Shown piece after piece: positions 1-6,445 of a DNA stretch of 10,851 bases; position 1 is the first letter of the stretch; every line of letters begins with the position of its first letter. This DNA is from Phycisphaerales bacterium UBA1161 (GTDB lineage Bacteria; Planctomycetota; Phycisphaerae; Tepidisphaerales; Tepidisphaeraceae): NCBI GenBank assembly GCA_002311745.1, contig DBZL01000056.1, positions 1 to 10,851 of the forward strand. The letters are read 5' to 3'. The notes beneath the pieces are model-generated. The model ran no database searches. It was not told the DNA's origin and was given only the letters and a program-made list of their open reading frames with translations. The translations under genes and the position numbers were made by a program.

Positions 1-1
1 T

Positions 2-21
2 CCGCGGGCTGCCGCCCGCGG
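2..21. repeat. Perfect GC hairpin (8-bp stem, 4-nt loop)
   Basis: The arms ccgcgggc (2-9) and gcccgcgg (14-21) are perfectly complementary around a TGCC loop. The hairpin lies 39 bp beyond the stop codon of the minus-strand methyltransferase gene. It could help end that transcript or stabilise its 3' end, but what follows on the minus strand is outside the window, so a U-tract cannot be judged. A short, very GC-rich hairpin like this could also be one copy of a dispersed intergenic repeat. The rest of positions 1-60 shows nothing recognisable. Confidence 0.45.
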
Positions 22-60
22 CTATCAGGGCATTATTGGTACGCTCATCTGCAAACCGCT

Positions 61-774
61 TCAGCTTTTTTCCCCCGCCAGCACGAATCGGTGCCCGAAA
101 TGGCGATAGTAGCGCGCATAGCTCAGCCCCGCGCGATCGCGCAGGGCCAAGATCTCGGCCTGGGTGAACGCCTGGGCGACGCTGATCGGCGCATCGTGGC
201 GGACCATCGGGTTGGCCAGGACGGTCAAGAGCTTGATCCACGCCAGGGCCCGGCGATGACGCAGCAAATCCGCGGCGATGACGCCGCGGCGGGCCACGCG
301 GTCCATCGTCCGCAGCAGCGCCACGACCTGCGGTTCGTCCAAGTGATGAAGGAACATGTTGGTCATCGCGTAATCGAACGCGCCGTCGGCAAAAGGCGCG
401 GCCAGGGCGTCGGCTTGAACGATCTGCAGGCGGGGATCAACGGCGCGCGCCTGGGCCGCCGCCGCGGGGTGACGCTCGACGCCGACGATCCGCAGATCAA
501 ATCCGCGCCGATCGGCCCAGCGAAGAATCGCGCGGGGAATGTCGGCCGATCCGGTGGCCAGGTCGACGATCTCGATTCTTTGGCCCGGACGCCATCGCCG
601 GCTGAATAGCCGCAAGTGATGCAGCGTCGAGCGGGTGTATCCCAGCAGCCAGTTGACCCGGCGAATGAAGCGCAAGCTTTGCTTCAGAACCGCCGGATCG
701 GCCTGCGGATCGTCCATCCACTCCGGCTGGCGCCGGCGGACCTGCAAATCCGAATCCATGCCAGGCGGGCGCAT
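61..774 (-). CDS. Class I SAM-dependent methyltransferase (UbiE/Methyltransf_11-like)
   Basis: A 237-residue predicted cytoplasmic enzyme that transfers a methyl group from S-adenosylmethionine; the acceptor is unknown. The Rossmann features appear in order: motif I at residues 69-80 (EIVDLATGSADIP, a variant of the D-x-G-x-G-x loop), an acidic ribose-binding position at the end of strand beta2 (VGVE, E100), ADAL at 121-124 with the motif II region FDYAMTNMFLHHL at 133-145, and a C-terminal beta region. The N-terminal segment with RRQPEWMDDP and an RVNWLLG helix resembles methyltransferases often found beside type III polyketide synthases and FAD-dependent oxidoreductases, but no such partner is in the window. 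The ATG at 774 lies 7 bp after the rhomboid stop codon, so the two are probably co-transcribed. An in-frame ATG at 759 is an alternative start; neither has a clear Shine-Dalgarno sequence. The fold is secure, the substrate is not. Confidence 0.85.
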   Translation of the reverse strand: MRPPGMDSDLQVRRRQPEWMDDPQADPAVLKQSLRFIRRVNWLLGYTRSTLHHLRLFSRRWRPGQRIEIVDLATGSADIPRAILRWADRRGFDLRIVGVERHPAAAAQARAVDPRLQIVQADALAAPFADGAFDYAMTNMFLHHLDEPQVVALLRTMDRVARRGVIAADLLRHRRALAWIKLLTVLANPMVRHDAPISVAQAFTQAEILALRDRAGLSYARYYRHFGHRFVLAGEKS

Positions 775-781
775 CGCAACG

Positions 782-1987
782 TTACGGGTTGGGTCCGCCG
801 GGGGCGGAAATCAGCGATTCGATCCGCGCCAATTCCGCGCGGGCCCATTGAATCTGCCGCTCGGTATGCAACCGGGCCAGGGCCCGCAACAGCAACTGCC
901 GGGCCCGATCGTATTGGCCCAAATAGCGGGCGTAGATGACGCCCAGCATCAGCTCGACCTGTTCGATCTGCTCGAAGTTGGGATAGTGCGACAGGAACTG
1001 TTCATAGGCCTCGGCGGCCTGGGGGTAAAGCTGCTGGCTGGCCAGTTGGTTGGCAACGTCGAGTTGCGCCTGGCGGGAGAGCACCTGGCTCGGGTCGAGC
1101 TTCTTGAGTTCCAGGAATATAAACGCGGCGTGCGGCAGGTTGTGGTGGGCGATGGCCTCGCTGATCTCGGCGCGCATCTCCAGGAGGCGGACGCTGCGCG
1201 GGTCCACTTCCTCTTTCTCGTGGGCGGGCGGAGGCGAATGGCCGAAGGGGTCGTATCCCCGGCTGACCATCGAGCGGTACTGCCGCCGACGGTTCCAGCG
1301 GCTCAGCATCGCCAAGACGTCGAGCTGGTCGCGCGGCATCAGTCCCGCGGCCAGCAGGACCAGGCACACTCCCGCTCCGTACAACGTGCCGGTGATGTGC
1401 GCCAGATGCGCCACCGCCTCGCGGCCGCCGATCCATTCGGGGTGCAACTGACCGATCAAATCCATCACAAACGTGAAGGCGACGAACCAAAGGCTGGGAA
1501 TCTCCACGGCGCCGAAGATGAAAAAGAAATAAAAGACGGTGATGTTGGAGCGCGGCAGCAGGACCAGGTACGCGCCGGTGACGGCGGCGACGGCGCCGCT
1601 GGCGCCGATCACGGGCGACTGCGCGAACAGGGCGTGTCCGAGGCCGGCGATCACCCCCCCGGCCAGATAAAACCCCAGGTAGCCCCACTGGCCCATCCGG
1701 TCGTTGATGTTGTTCCCGAAAATGTACAGAAAGAGCATGTTGCCCAGGATGTGCAGCCAGTTTTCGTGCAGGAACTGGTAGGTGAAGAATTGCCAGATCG
1801 CCGGGTCCTGGGGGTCCAGTGCCAGGGCCTGCTTGGCGGGCATGCCGTGAAACATCACCAGCGGACCGTGCACGCCGTTGGAAAACGACGTCGTGGCCAG
1901 GAAGACCGCCACGTTGGCGGCGATCAAACCCCAGTTCATCCACGGCACGCGGCGCAGGGGACAGTCAGTGCGAAGGGGAATGATCAT
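782..1987 (-). CDS. Rhomboid family intramembrane serine protease with C-terminal TPR region
   Basis: A 401-residue polytopic inner-membrane protein. Rhomboids cleave transmembrane segments of substrate proteins inside the bilayer with a Ser-His dyad. The family hallmarks are all visible: an MIIPLRTD-type start followed by a first hydrophobic segment (about 18-33), HENWLHILGNMLFLYIFG (74-91), the catalytic GASG motif with Ser130 (128-131), and AHITGTLYGAG with catalytic His197 (196-206). After the membrane core (to about 217), a soluble tail from about 255 to the end has helix-turn-helix repeats, including QLASQQLYPQAAEAYEQFL and YLGQYDRARQLLLRALARL, which read as TPRs. The frame stays open upstream to 2092, but that would overlap the preceding gene and add an atypical Arg/Ala-rich leader. 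The ATG at 1987 gives the standard rhomboid N-terminus and is preferred. It follows the RsbW-like gene by 82 bp. The fusion to TPRs suggests recruitment of a substrate or adaptor on the cytoplasmic side, which is inference. Confidence 0.93.
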   Translation of the reverse strand: MIIPLRTDCPLRRVPWMNWGLIAANVAVFLATTSFSNGVHGPLVMFHGMPAKQALALDPQDPAIWQFFTYQFLHENWLHILGNMLFLYIFGNNINDRMGQWGYLGFYLAGGVIAGLGHALFAQSPVIGASGAVAAVTGAYLVLLPRSNITVFYFFFIFGAVEIPSLWFVAFTFVMDLIGQLHPEWIGGREAVAHLAHITGTLYGAGVCLVLLAAGLMPRDQLDVLAMLSRWNRRRQYRSMVSRGYDPFGHSPPPAHEKEEVDPRSVRLLEMRAEISEAIAHHNLPHAAFIFLELKKLDPSQVLSRQAQLDVANQLASQQLYPQAAEAYEQFLSHYPNFEQIEQVELMLGVIYARYLGQYDRARQLLLRALARLHTERQIQWARAELARIESLISAPGGPNP

Positions 1988-1995
1988 GGCAATGC

Positions 1996-2011
1996 GCGGC
2001 CTAGCGGCCGC
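1996..2011 (-). other. Hairpin just upstream of the rhomboid start
   Basis: GCGGCC (1996-2001) and GGCCGC (2006-2011) form a perfect 6-bp stem with a TAGC loop. On the minus strand it ends 8 nt before the rhomboid ATG, where a ribosome binding site would be expected and none is evident. It could modulate translation of the protease. In sequence this GC-rich, a 6-bp stem may also occur by chance. Confidence 0.3.
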
Positions 2012-2069
2012 CTGATTGTAGCCGCCGGGATGCCCCGAAAGAAACCGTGCCCGGAGGAAACGAGCGGGT

Positions 2070-2570
2070 CTAGCCGCGAAGCGGCGGCCCATCCGCGTTG
2101 CGGCGGATCATCTCCAGGCGGCGGCCGCCGCGGCTCCACCGCACCTTGTCCATGTACGTTTCAATCAAAAGGATTCCGCGGCCACCGGTTTTTTCCAGGT
2201 TGGCCCGGGTCGTCGGATCGGGAACCGACGAGCGCTCAAACCCGCCTCCCTCGTCTTCAATGACGATGCGGATTTGCCGCGGCGTCACTTCCGCCTCGAC
2301 GCGCACCTTTTTGCCCCTGTCCAGCCGATTGCCGTGCTTGATCGCATTGGCCAGCGCCTCTTCCAGCGCCAGCCGAACCGCAAAAATGGATGGACCGGTG
2401 AACCCCTGACGAATGACTTCATCCATGATTTGCTTCTGGATGCGGCAGGACGTGGCAAAGTCAGAACCGATGGCAAACCGGAGTTTGTGCTTGACCTGCC
2501 CCGTGGGGTTCGGGGCCGGCGTTCTACGGCGTTCGCCCCGGCCCCGAGGATTGGACCGCGCCATGCCCAT
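2070..2570 (-). CDS. RsbW/SpoIIAB-type anti-sigma factor, GHKL serine kinase
   Basis: A 166-residue cytoplasmic HATPase_c_2 protein. Family members bind a partner (often a sigma factor) and phosphorylate a STAS-domain antagonist, so the pair acts as a partner switch. Visible motifs are the N-box LALEEALANAIKHGN (67-81), with the Glu71 and Asn75 expected for catalysis and Mg binding; the G1 box EDEGGGF (105-111); and the G2/ATP-lid GGRGILLIETYMDKV (129-143). The basic, low-complexity first 25 residues are unlike the compact family core and may be disordered. The first ATG (2570) lies 16 bp after the stop of the STAS gene. A TTG at 2597 would overlap that gene, and an ATG at 2564 is also possible. 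No sigma factor gene is nearby, so the target is unknown and may not be a sigma factor. Confidence 0.9.
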   Translation of the reverse strand: MGMARSNPRGRGERRRTPAPNPTGQVKHKLRFAIGSDFATSCRIQKQIMDEVIRQGFTGPSIFAVRLALEEALANAIKHGNRLDRGKKVRVEAEVTPRQIRIVIEDEGGGFERSSVPDPTTRANLEKTGGRGILLIETYMDKVRWSRGGRRLEMIRRNADGPPLRG

Positions 2571-2586
2571 AGTGGTCGCTTGACGC

Positions 2587-2961
2587 TCAGTGTTCAAAAC
2601 TGCTCAAAGCCTCAGCCCGATCCGGCTTGATGCGGAACAGCCTGTCCAGCTTGGTGATCACGAAAACCTCGTAGATCTGCTGCTTGATGTTGGTCAGGCG
2701 CAGCTGGCCATCCTTCTGCTTGATCTTGTTGTTGAGGTTGATCAGCATGCCCAGCGCCGCCGACGACAGATGATCGACGTTGGCGAAATCGAGCAACAAT
2801 CGCGGTGGATTGTTCTCCTCGACCAGGGCCATGAGGGTCTGGCCGATCTCCGCGATATTGGCCTCATCCAGGATCTTGTTGTTGGTGAATTCAACAATTC
2901 GGATGTCCTGTTGCGAGGTTACGGAAACCGGGGATGTCATGTCGGCCATGCCATTACCCAT
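2587..2961 (-). CDS. STAS-domain anti-sigma factor antagonist (RsbV/SpoIIAA-like)
   Basis: A 124-residue single STAS domain. In partner switching the unphosphorylated STAS protein sequesters the RsbW-type kinase, and phosphorylation by the kinase releases it. The core is clear: RIVEFTNNKILDEANI (21-36), RLLLDFANVDHLSSAALGML (54-73) and an NIKQQIYEVFVITKLDRLF segment (91-109). The usual phosphorylation motif D-S-[ST]-G-L-G appears as S66-S67-A-A-L-G, so Ser67 is the likely acceptor and Ser66 replaces the Asp; the LSSAALG variant is common among non-sporulation STAS proteins. The immediately downstream RsbW-type gene (16-bp gap) is the obvious partner. The ATG at 2961 was chosen; a TTG at 2967 and ATGs at 2949 and 2940 are alternatives, with no decisive ribosome binding site. 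The upstream vWA gene ends 69 bp before it. Confidence 0.92.
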   Translation of the reverse strand: MGNGMADMTSPVSVTSQQDIRIVEFTNNKILDEANIAEIGQTLMALVEENNPPRLLLDFANVDHLSSAALGMLINLNNKIKQKDGQLRLTNIKQQIYEVFVITKLDRLFRIKPDRAEALSSFEH

Positions 2962-3030
2962 GCTCAAAACAGGCGGATCTGACCCCGCCGACGCACCACG
3001 AGCAGACAGTACGGCGTGAGCAAAACAGTG

Positions 3031-4695
3031 TCAAGATTGCCGCCGTGGCGCCGGCCACATCGAGCGAGCGGCGGGCAACCACGTTGCCGCGGCAACGCAC
3101 GCCAATGCCAGCGCCGCTAGAAGCAAGGCGGCGCTGAGCGATCGCCGGGCCTGCACCACGCTCTCGCTTTTCATCTTCTGCCGCCACGCCCCCGGCGCGG
3201 CCAAGGTCGCCGGCATCGGCGCGGCGTTGAGAGCTTGCATCGCTCCGTCGCCTCGTCGGTACAGGCCTGGGATCAATCCCGCTTCGCCGGCCGGCGCCGC
3301 AACACCCGCCGGGCGCGACAATTCCCAGCCGCCGCCCAGCGCGCCGACGGTGCCGGATTCATAGTCCGGCCCGGCCTGGCCGAGCCAATCGAATACGCGG
3401 CTCCAGAACAGCACGAAATCCACCGATTGCCCAAAGTCGGCGGATTCAAAACCAACCCACACCTGGCGGGCCGGTTGCGTCCGCACGGCCAGCACCGTGG
3501 CACCCCCGGCGCTGACGATCGGCAGCCAATCCCCCACCGGCGGCGGATGGGCCCGGGCGCCGCCCAGCACCTGCGGCCAATCCACATCCGCCGTGGACAG
3601 CGGCCCCTTGGCCACCACCAGCGGCTGAAGCGACAGCGGCTGGCCGTGCGCGGAATCGTCCGCAACGATGACCGCCAAATCGCCGGGGGCAACCGCCTGC
3701 ATCGACGCGGTCACGCTCACCCGATTGGACCCCGCCTGCGGCGGGCGCCGCCGGCGGTAGACCTCAATGATGCGTGCAAGCTGCGGCGGCAAGGCTCCGC
3801 GAGCCTCCAGCCGCGGCCAGGCCGCGCGGTGAACCGCCCACGCCTGGTGGTTGAGCGCGCCGCAGTCCTGGGCGCGGACCTGCACCTCCACCACATCCCC
3901 CGCCGCCGGAAGATCGACGAAATAGTTCCGCGCCTGCCCGTCCGGCGGAAGCCCAATGTCGTCGGACAGTTCTTTGTCCCCGGTGCGAACCAGCAGCGTC
4001 GCCCGGTTCAGCGGCGAATGGTTCATGAGGCGCACCATCGCCTGCGGATGCGGGTCCTGGCGCACGGACAGGCCGTCGATTCCGACGTTCAGCAGCGGAT
4101 CGTCCGGGAAAATTTGCGTGAGGCGCGAATCGGCAATCCCCAGGGATTGGTCGGTCAGAACCAAAACCAAATCCGGGGATAACACCAGGGTCTGGCGAAC
4201 AGCGATCTGCAGAGCGTCCGCATCGACCAGCCCCGTACCCGAGGTCGCGCGCACGCGCGCCAAGCCATCGGCTCCGACGCCCGCGTCGCCGCCGGGGACC
4301 AGTTCCCAAACGAGCTTGACCCCGGGGATGTTTTCCCGGATCACCGCATAGAGCGCTTCGGCCGCCTGCGCGAAGCGGACCTGGCCGCGCGGGGTCTGCC
4401 CCGACATGCTCAATCCGCGATCGACGATGACGGTGATGGTTTGACCGTAACCGCGCCAGCTTGGGATGACCGGCCCGGCGGCGGCGAAGAGGGTCAGAAG
4501 GATGGCGCCCAGCATGGCCAAAAGCGCCACGGGCGGCGGCTCCCGGCGGCGGCGAGGCTGCCGCTGCGGCGCCGGCGCCTTCCAGAGGACCAAGAAGGGA
4601 ACCCATGTCTGAGGCCGCCGCCCCCACAACACCCAAAGCGCCACGGCGGCCCATCCGAGCAATCCGATCAGCCATTCGGGCGAGGTGAAGTACAT
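3031..4695 (-). CDS. BatA-like membrane protein with vWA domain and degenerate MIDAS
   Basis: A 554-residue membrane-anchored protein of the planctomycete BatA/vWA type. It starts with the BatA-type N-terminus (MYFTSPEWLIGLLGWAAVAL, first membrane helix about 5-24), has a basic linker, a second helix (PPVALLAMLGAILLTLFAAA, 54-73), a vWA-like Rossmann region beginning ITVIVDRGLSMSG (87-99) with a later strand VLVLTDQSLG (177-186), a large beta-rich domain, and a C-terminal helix (about 519-541) before a basic tail. The metal-site motif is D92-R-G-L-S96 instead of D-x-S-x-S, so metal binding may be weakened. No MoxR ATPase or DUF58 gene, the usual Bat-operon partners, is in the window. A weak GGA-type ribosome binding site precedes the ATG. 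The gap to the upstream exported-protein gene is only 37 bp, so the two are probably expressed together and may act together at the envelope. The function is not known. Confidence 0.75.
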   Translation of the reverse strand: MYFTSPEWLIGLLGWAAVALWVLWGRRPQTWVPFLVLWKAPAPQRQPRRRREPPPVALLAMLGAILLTLFAAAGPVIPSWRGYGQTITVIVDRGLSMSGQTPRGQVRFAQAAEALYAVIRENIPGVKLVWELVPGGDAGVGADGLARVRATSGTGLVDADALQIAVRQTLVLSPDLVLVLTDQSLGIADSRLTQIFPDDPLLNVGIDGLSVRQDPHPQAMVRLMNHSPLNRATLLVRTGDKELSDDIGLPPDGQARNYFVDLPAAGDVVEVQVRAQDCGALNHQAWAVHRAAWPRLEARGALPPQLARIIEVYRRRRPPQAGSNRVSVTASMQAVAPGDLAVIVADDSAHGQPLSLQPLVVAKGPLSTADVDWPQVLGGARAHPPPVGDWLPIVSAGGATVLAVRTQPARQVWVGFESADFGQSVDFVLFWSRVFDWLGQAGPDYESGTVGALGGGWELSRPAGVAAPAGEAGLIPGLYRRGDGAMQALNAAPMPATLAAPGAWRQKMKSESVVQARRSLSAALLLAALALACVAAATWLPAARSMWPAPRRQS

Positions 4696-4732
4696 GCCAG
4701 TTCCGCGGCGCGCTGCGGGCCATTCAAAATCG

Positions 4733-5698
4733 TCAAAACTGCTGGACCGACTGCGGCACGACGACGACCTTTTCCAGCAGGACGCCGTTGCGGCCGCGGT
4801 ATTCGGTGATCATGCCGGTCACGCGAAAGCGCACGTCGGGATTGTCGGCCGACACGGCGTTTTCCATCGTCGTCAGCTTCAGGTTCGGCAGGATGATCAG
4901 CGGTGGATCGCGCAGCGCCGATCCGTCGGAGTCGAACGCGAACTCGGCCGTTTTGCCGTCGGCGCTGTGCGTCAGGCGGCCGACGCGGTCGACCACTTCC
5001 GAGCCTTCGCGCAGCACCAACAAAGGCGGCGCGCTGGGGGAAACCGCGCCGGGACCGCTGGTGCGGTCCTCCGCGGCCGCGGGGTTGCTGGGCGATGCCT
5101 CGGGCTTGCGGCGGGCCGATTCGGCGGCCAGCATCTCGTCAAGCAGTTGCTGGGCCGATGATGGACGGCTGGACGGAGGCGGCACATCGCCGGTCAACTG
5201 CCGGCCGACATCCTGCGGACCCGTCTCCAGCAGAATGTAATTATTGCCCTTGTATTCCGTCACCGTGCCCGAAACGGTGAATCGCAAATCCGTCGTCGTG
5301 ACGGCGACGGCATCCTCGATCTGCATCAGACGCAGACTGGGTAACACGAACATCGGCGGCAAAAACGGCACGGACGGGTCATTGTCAAATACGAACTGGG
5401 AATAGGGGCTGTCCGGGAGTTTGCGCAGGTAGCCGGTGCGGTCCACGATGCCCGTGCCTTCCCGCAGCATATTCGTTGCCGGCGTTTCCACGTATCCCTG
5501 CGGGCGCAATGCTTCAAACTGTGGCCCCGCCACGGCCGGGGCCTCAACCGGACGCGTCGTGGGTTTGAGCATCTCGCTGAGCATCTGATCGGCCGGCGAT
5601 GGAACCGGCGAATCCGGCATTGTCTGAGCCGGCGCAGCAACGCTCAAGATCGCCAGCATCGCCGGCACCATCCCTATCTTGAATCCGAACCGCATCAT
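4733..5698 (-). CDS. Exported protein with tandemly duplicated ~81-residue domain, function unknown
   Basis: A 321-residue protein with a Sec-type signal peptide (MMRFGFKIGM, then a hydrophobic stretch to APA-Q, cleavage about 24/25). The mature part has two copies of one domain, residues 78-158 and 229-309. By eye they align without a net gap at a 151-residue offset, with about 37 of 81 positions identical. Shared landmarks are LREG, VDR-x-G-x-L, F-x-FD-x-D, LP-x-L-x-L, E-x-AV and G-x-x-TEY-x-G-x-N-x-x-LLE. Each domain is preceded by a short helical motif (ADQMLSEML at 36-44, AQQLLDEML at 182-190), so the whole unit is duplicated. The high beta content and the closing G-x-x-TEY-x-G motif suggest an OB-like beta-barrel, which is inference. 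ATGs at 5698 and 5695 are adjacent; the GGAAG upstream is 4 and 7 nt away, slightly favouring 5695. The vWA gene follows after 37 bp. Confidence 0.78.
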   Translation of the reverse strand: MMRFGFKIGMVPAMLAILSVAAPAQTMPDSPVPSPADQMLSEMLKPTTRPVEAPAVAGPQFEALRPQGYVETPATNMLREGTGIVDRTGYLRKLPDSPYSQFVFDNDPSVPFLPPMFVLPSLRLMQIEDAVAVTTTDLRFTVSGTVTEYKGNNYILLETGPQDVGRQLTGDVPPPSSRPSSAQQLLDEMLAAESARRKPEASPSNPAAAEDRTSGPGAVSPSAPPLLVLREGSEVVDRVGRLTHSADGKTAEFAFDSDGSALRDPPLIILPNLKLTTMENAVSADNPDVRFRVTGMITEYRGRNGVLLEKVVVVPQSVQQF

Positions 5699-5717
5699 GA
5701 TGCTTCCGCCGAGGAGA

Positions 5718-5746
5718 ATTTCAGCAACAATCGATCCGCTTGGCAA
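5718..5746 (-). promoter_or_regulatory. Candidate sigma70-like promoter for the left gene block
   Basis: On the minus strand a TTGCCA -35 (5746-5741) is followed after 17 bp by TGAAAT (5723-5718), preceded by TGC, which would make an extended -10. The -35 matches 5 of 6 consensus bases and the -10 matches 4 of 6. Transcription would begin near 5711, leaving a short leader that still contains the GGAAG ribosome binding site of the exported-protein gene. It would be the promoter for that gene and possibly for the whole series down to the methyltransferase. Confidence 0.4.
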
Positions 5747-5802
5747 CGCGCGGCAGATCGCGCAGCCGCCCGTGCGAGTATCGGCGCTTACAGCATCGGA
5801 GG

Positions 5803-5830
5803 AAAAATGAAGCGACGGCCCGGAGGCGTC
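5803..5830 (-). terminator. Weak terminator-like hairpin after the small exported-protein gene
   Basis: On the minus strand GACG and CGTC (5830-5827 and 5817-5814) can pair, with a further bulged CC/GG inside. Six bases after the stem comes a run of five T (complement of 5807-5803). It starts 7 bp beyond the stop codon of the upstream gene. The stem is short and the T-run is set back, so this is a tentative call. Confidence 0.25.
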
Positions 5831-5837
5831 CAGAGGC

Positions 5838-6323
5838 TTATTGTCGTATCAGGATCACGTTATTGGACGCCGGAGGCGGAACGGGCCGGCCCCCGGGGAT
5901 GATCAGGATCGTCGCCGTGGCCGGAGCCGCGCCAGGGTCAAGCTTCGGCGCCACAGCCAGTTGCGCCGCCGCGGGTACGACAATCGTGCCGTCGGGCTGA
6001 ACCACGCCGCAGAGCAGAAGATCGGCCTTGCGGAAATAGCGCGCGACGCTTGCATAGGCTTCGTTTCGCGCATCGGCCGTGGTCCAGCCGTAGAGGGCCG
6101 CGTTGAGATCGGGAAGCTGATCGGTATAAACCCGCGGCAACTGGGCGCTCAGGTCGGTTCGGCCGTGGCAAAATCCGCGGCGAAGAGTCGCCGGGTCGCT
6201 ACCCCCGTAATAGAACTTGACCGCCGTGCCGTATTGGTATTGGACCGGTTCAAAGATGATCTGGGCGATCCCCGCGGAAGCGCTGCACAGGAGCCACGCG
6301 GAAACGAACATCCATTTGAACAT
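5838..6323 (-). CDS. Small exported protein of unknown function
   Basis: A 161-residue protein with a clear Sec signal peptide (MFKWMFVSAW, hydrophobic core, AGIA-Q, cleavage about 20/21). The mature N-terminus is aromatic and Tyr/Gly-rich: IIFEPVQYQYG, then KFYYGGSDP at 36-44. A middle helical part (about 57-103) includes LNAALYGWTTADARNEAYASVARYF, and the C-terminal third (108-161) is hydrophobic and Ala/Pro-rich with strand-like runs (TIVVPAAAQLAVA, ATATILIIPGG). Cys52 and Cys105 are the only cysteines in the mature part and could pair in the periplasm. I recognise no family with a known function; the YYGGSDP motif looks like a lineage-specific exported family. The ATG at 6323 is set by a strong AAGGAAG ribosome binding site with 7-nt spacing. 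It is separated by 139 bp from the next gene and 120 bp from the previous one, so it is probably transcribed alone. Confidence 0.72.
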   Translation of the reverse strand: MFKWMFVSAWLLCSASAGIAQIIFEPVQYQYGTAVKFYYGGSDPATLRRGFCHGRTDLSAQLPRVYTDQLPDLNAALYGWTTADARNEAYASVARYFRKADLLLCGVVQPDGTIVVPAAAQLAVAPKLDPGAAPATATILIIPGGRPVPPPASNNVILIRQ

Positions 6324-6425
6324 GGTATTTCTTCCTTCTCTTGCTATGGGGGGGCGTTGCAGGGCGCGCAGCCGGCATATTTGGAATCGATGACGCGGAT
6401 TCCCTAGGGTATGTGGAGTCGCTTC

Positions 6426-6445
6426 AGCGGCACGGGGCCGCCGCT
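6426..6445 (-). other. Hairpin overlapping the stop codon of the coiled-coil gene
   Basis: AGCGGC (6426-6431) and GCCGCT (6440-6445) pair perfectly around an 8-nt loop. On the minus strand the stop codon TAG (6446-6444) opens the stem. No T-run follows, so it is not a standard intrinsic terminator; it may protect the 3' end of the message or be a chance pairing. Confidence 0.3.

Noticed and set aside
635..2263. Long plus-strand open frame (542 codons) across the methyltransferase, rhomboid and kinase genes
   Set aside because: It is antisense to three genes with clear family motifs, its translation is low-complexity and Gln/His/Arg-rich with no domain, and GC-rich codon bias commonly opens such shadow frames.
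3235..4182. Plus-strand open frame opposite the vWA gene
   Set aside because: Arg/His/Pro-rich translation without any motif. The opposite strand has a BatA-type N-terminus, membrane helices and a vWA core.
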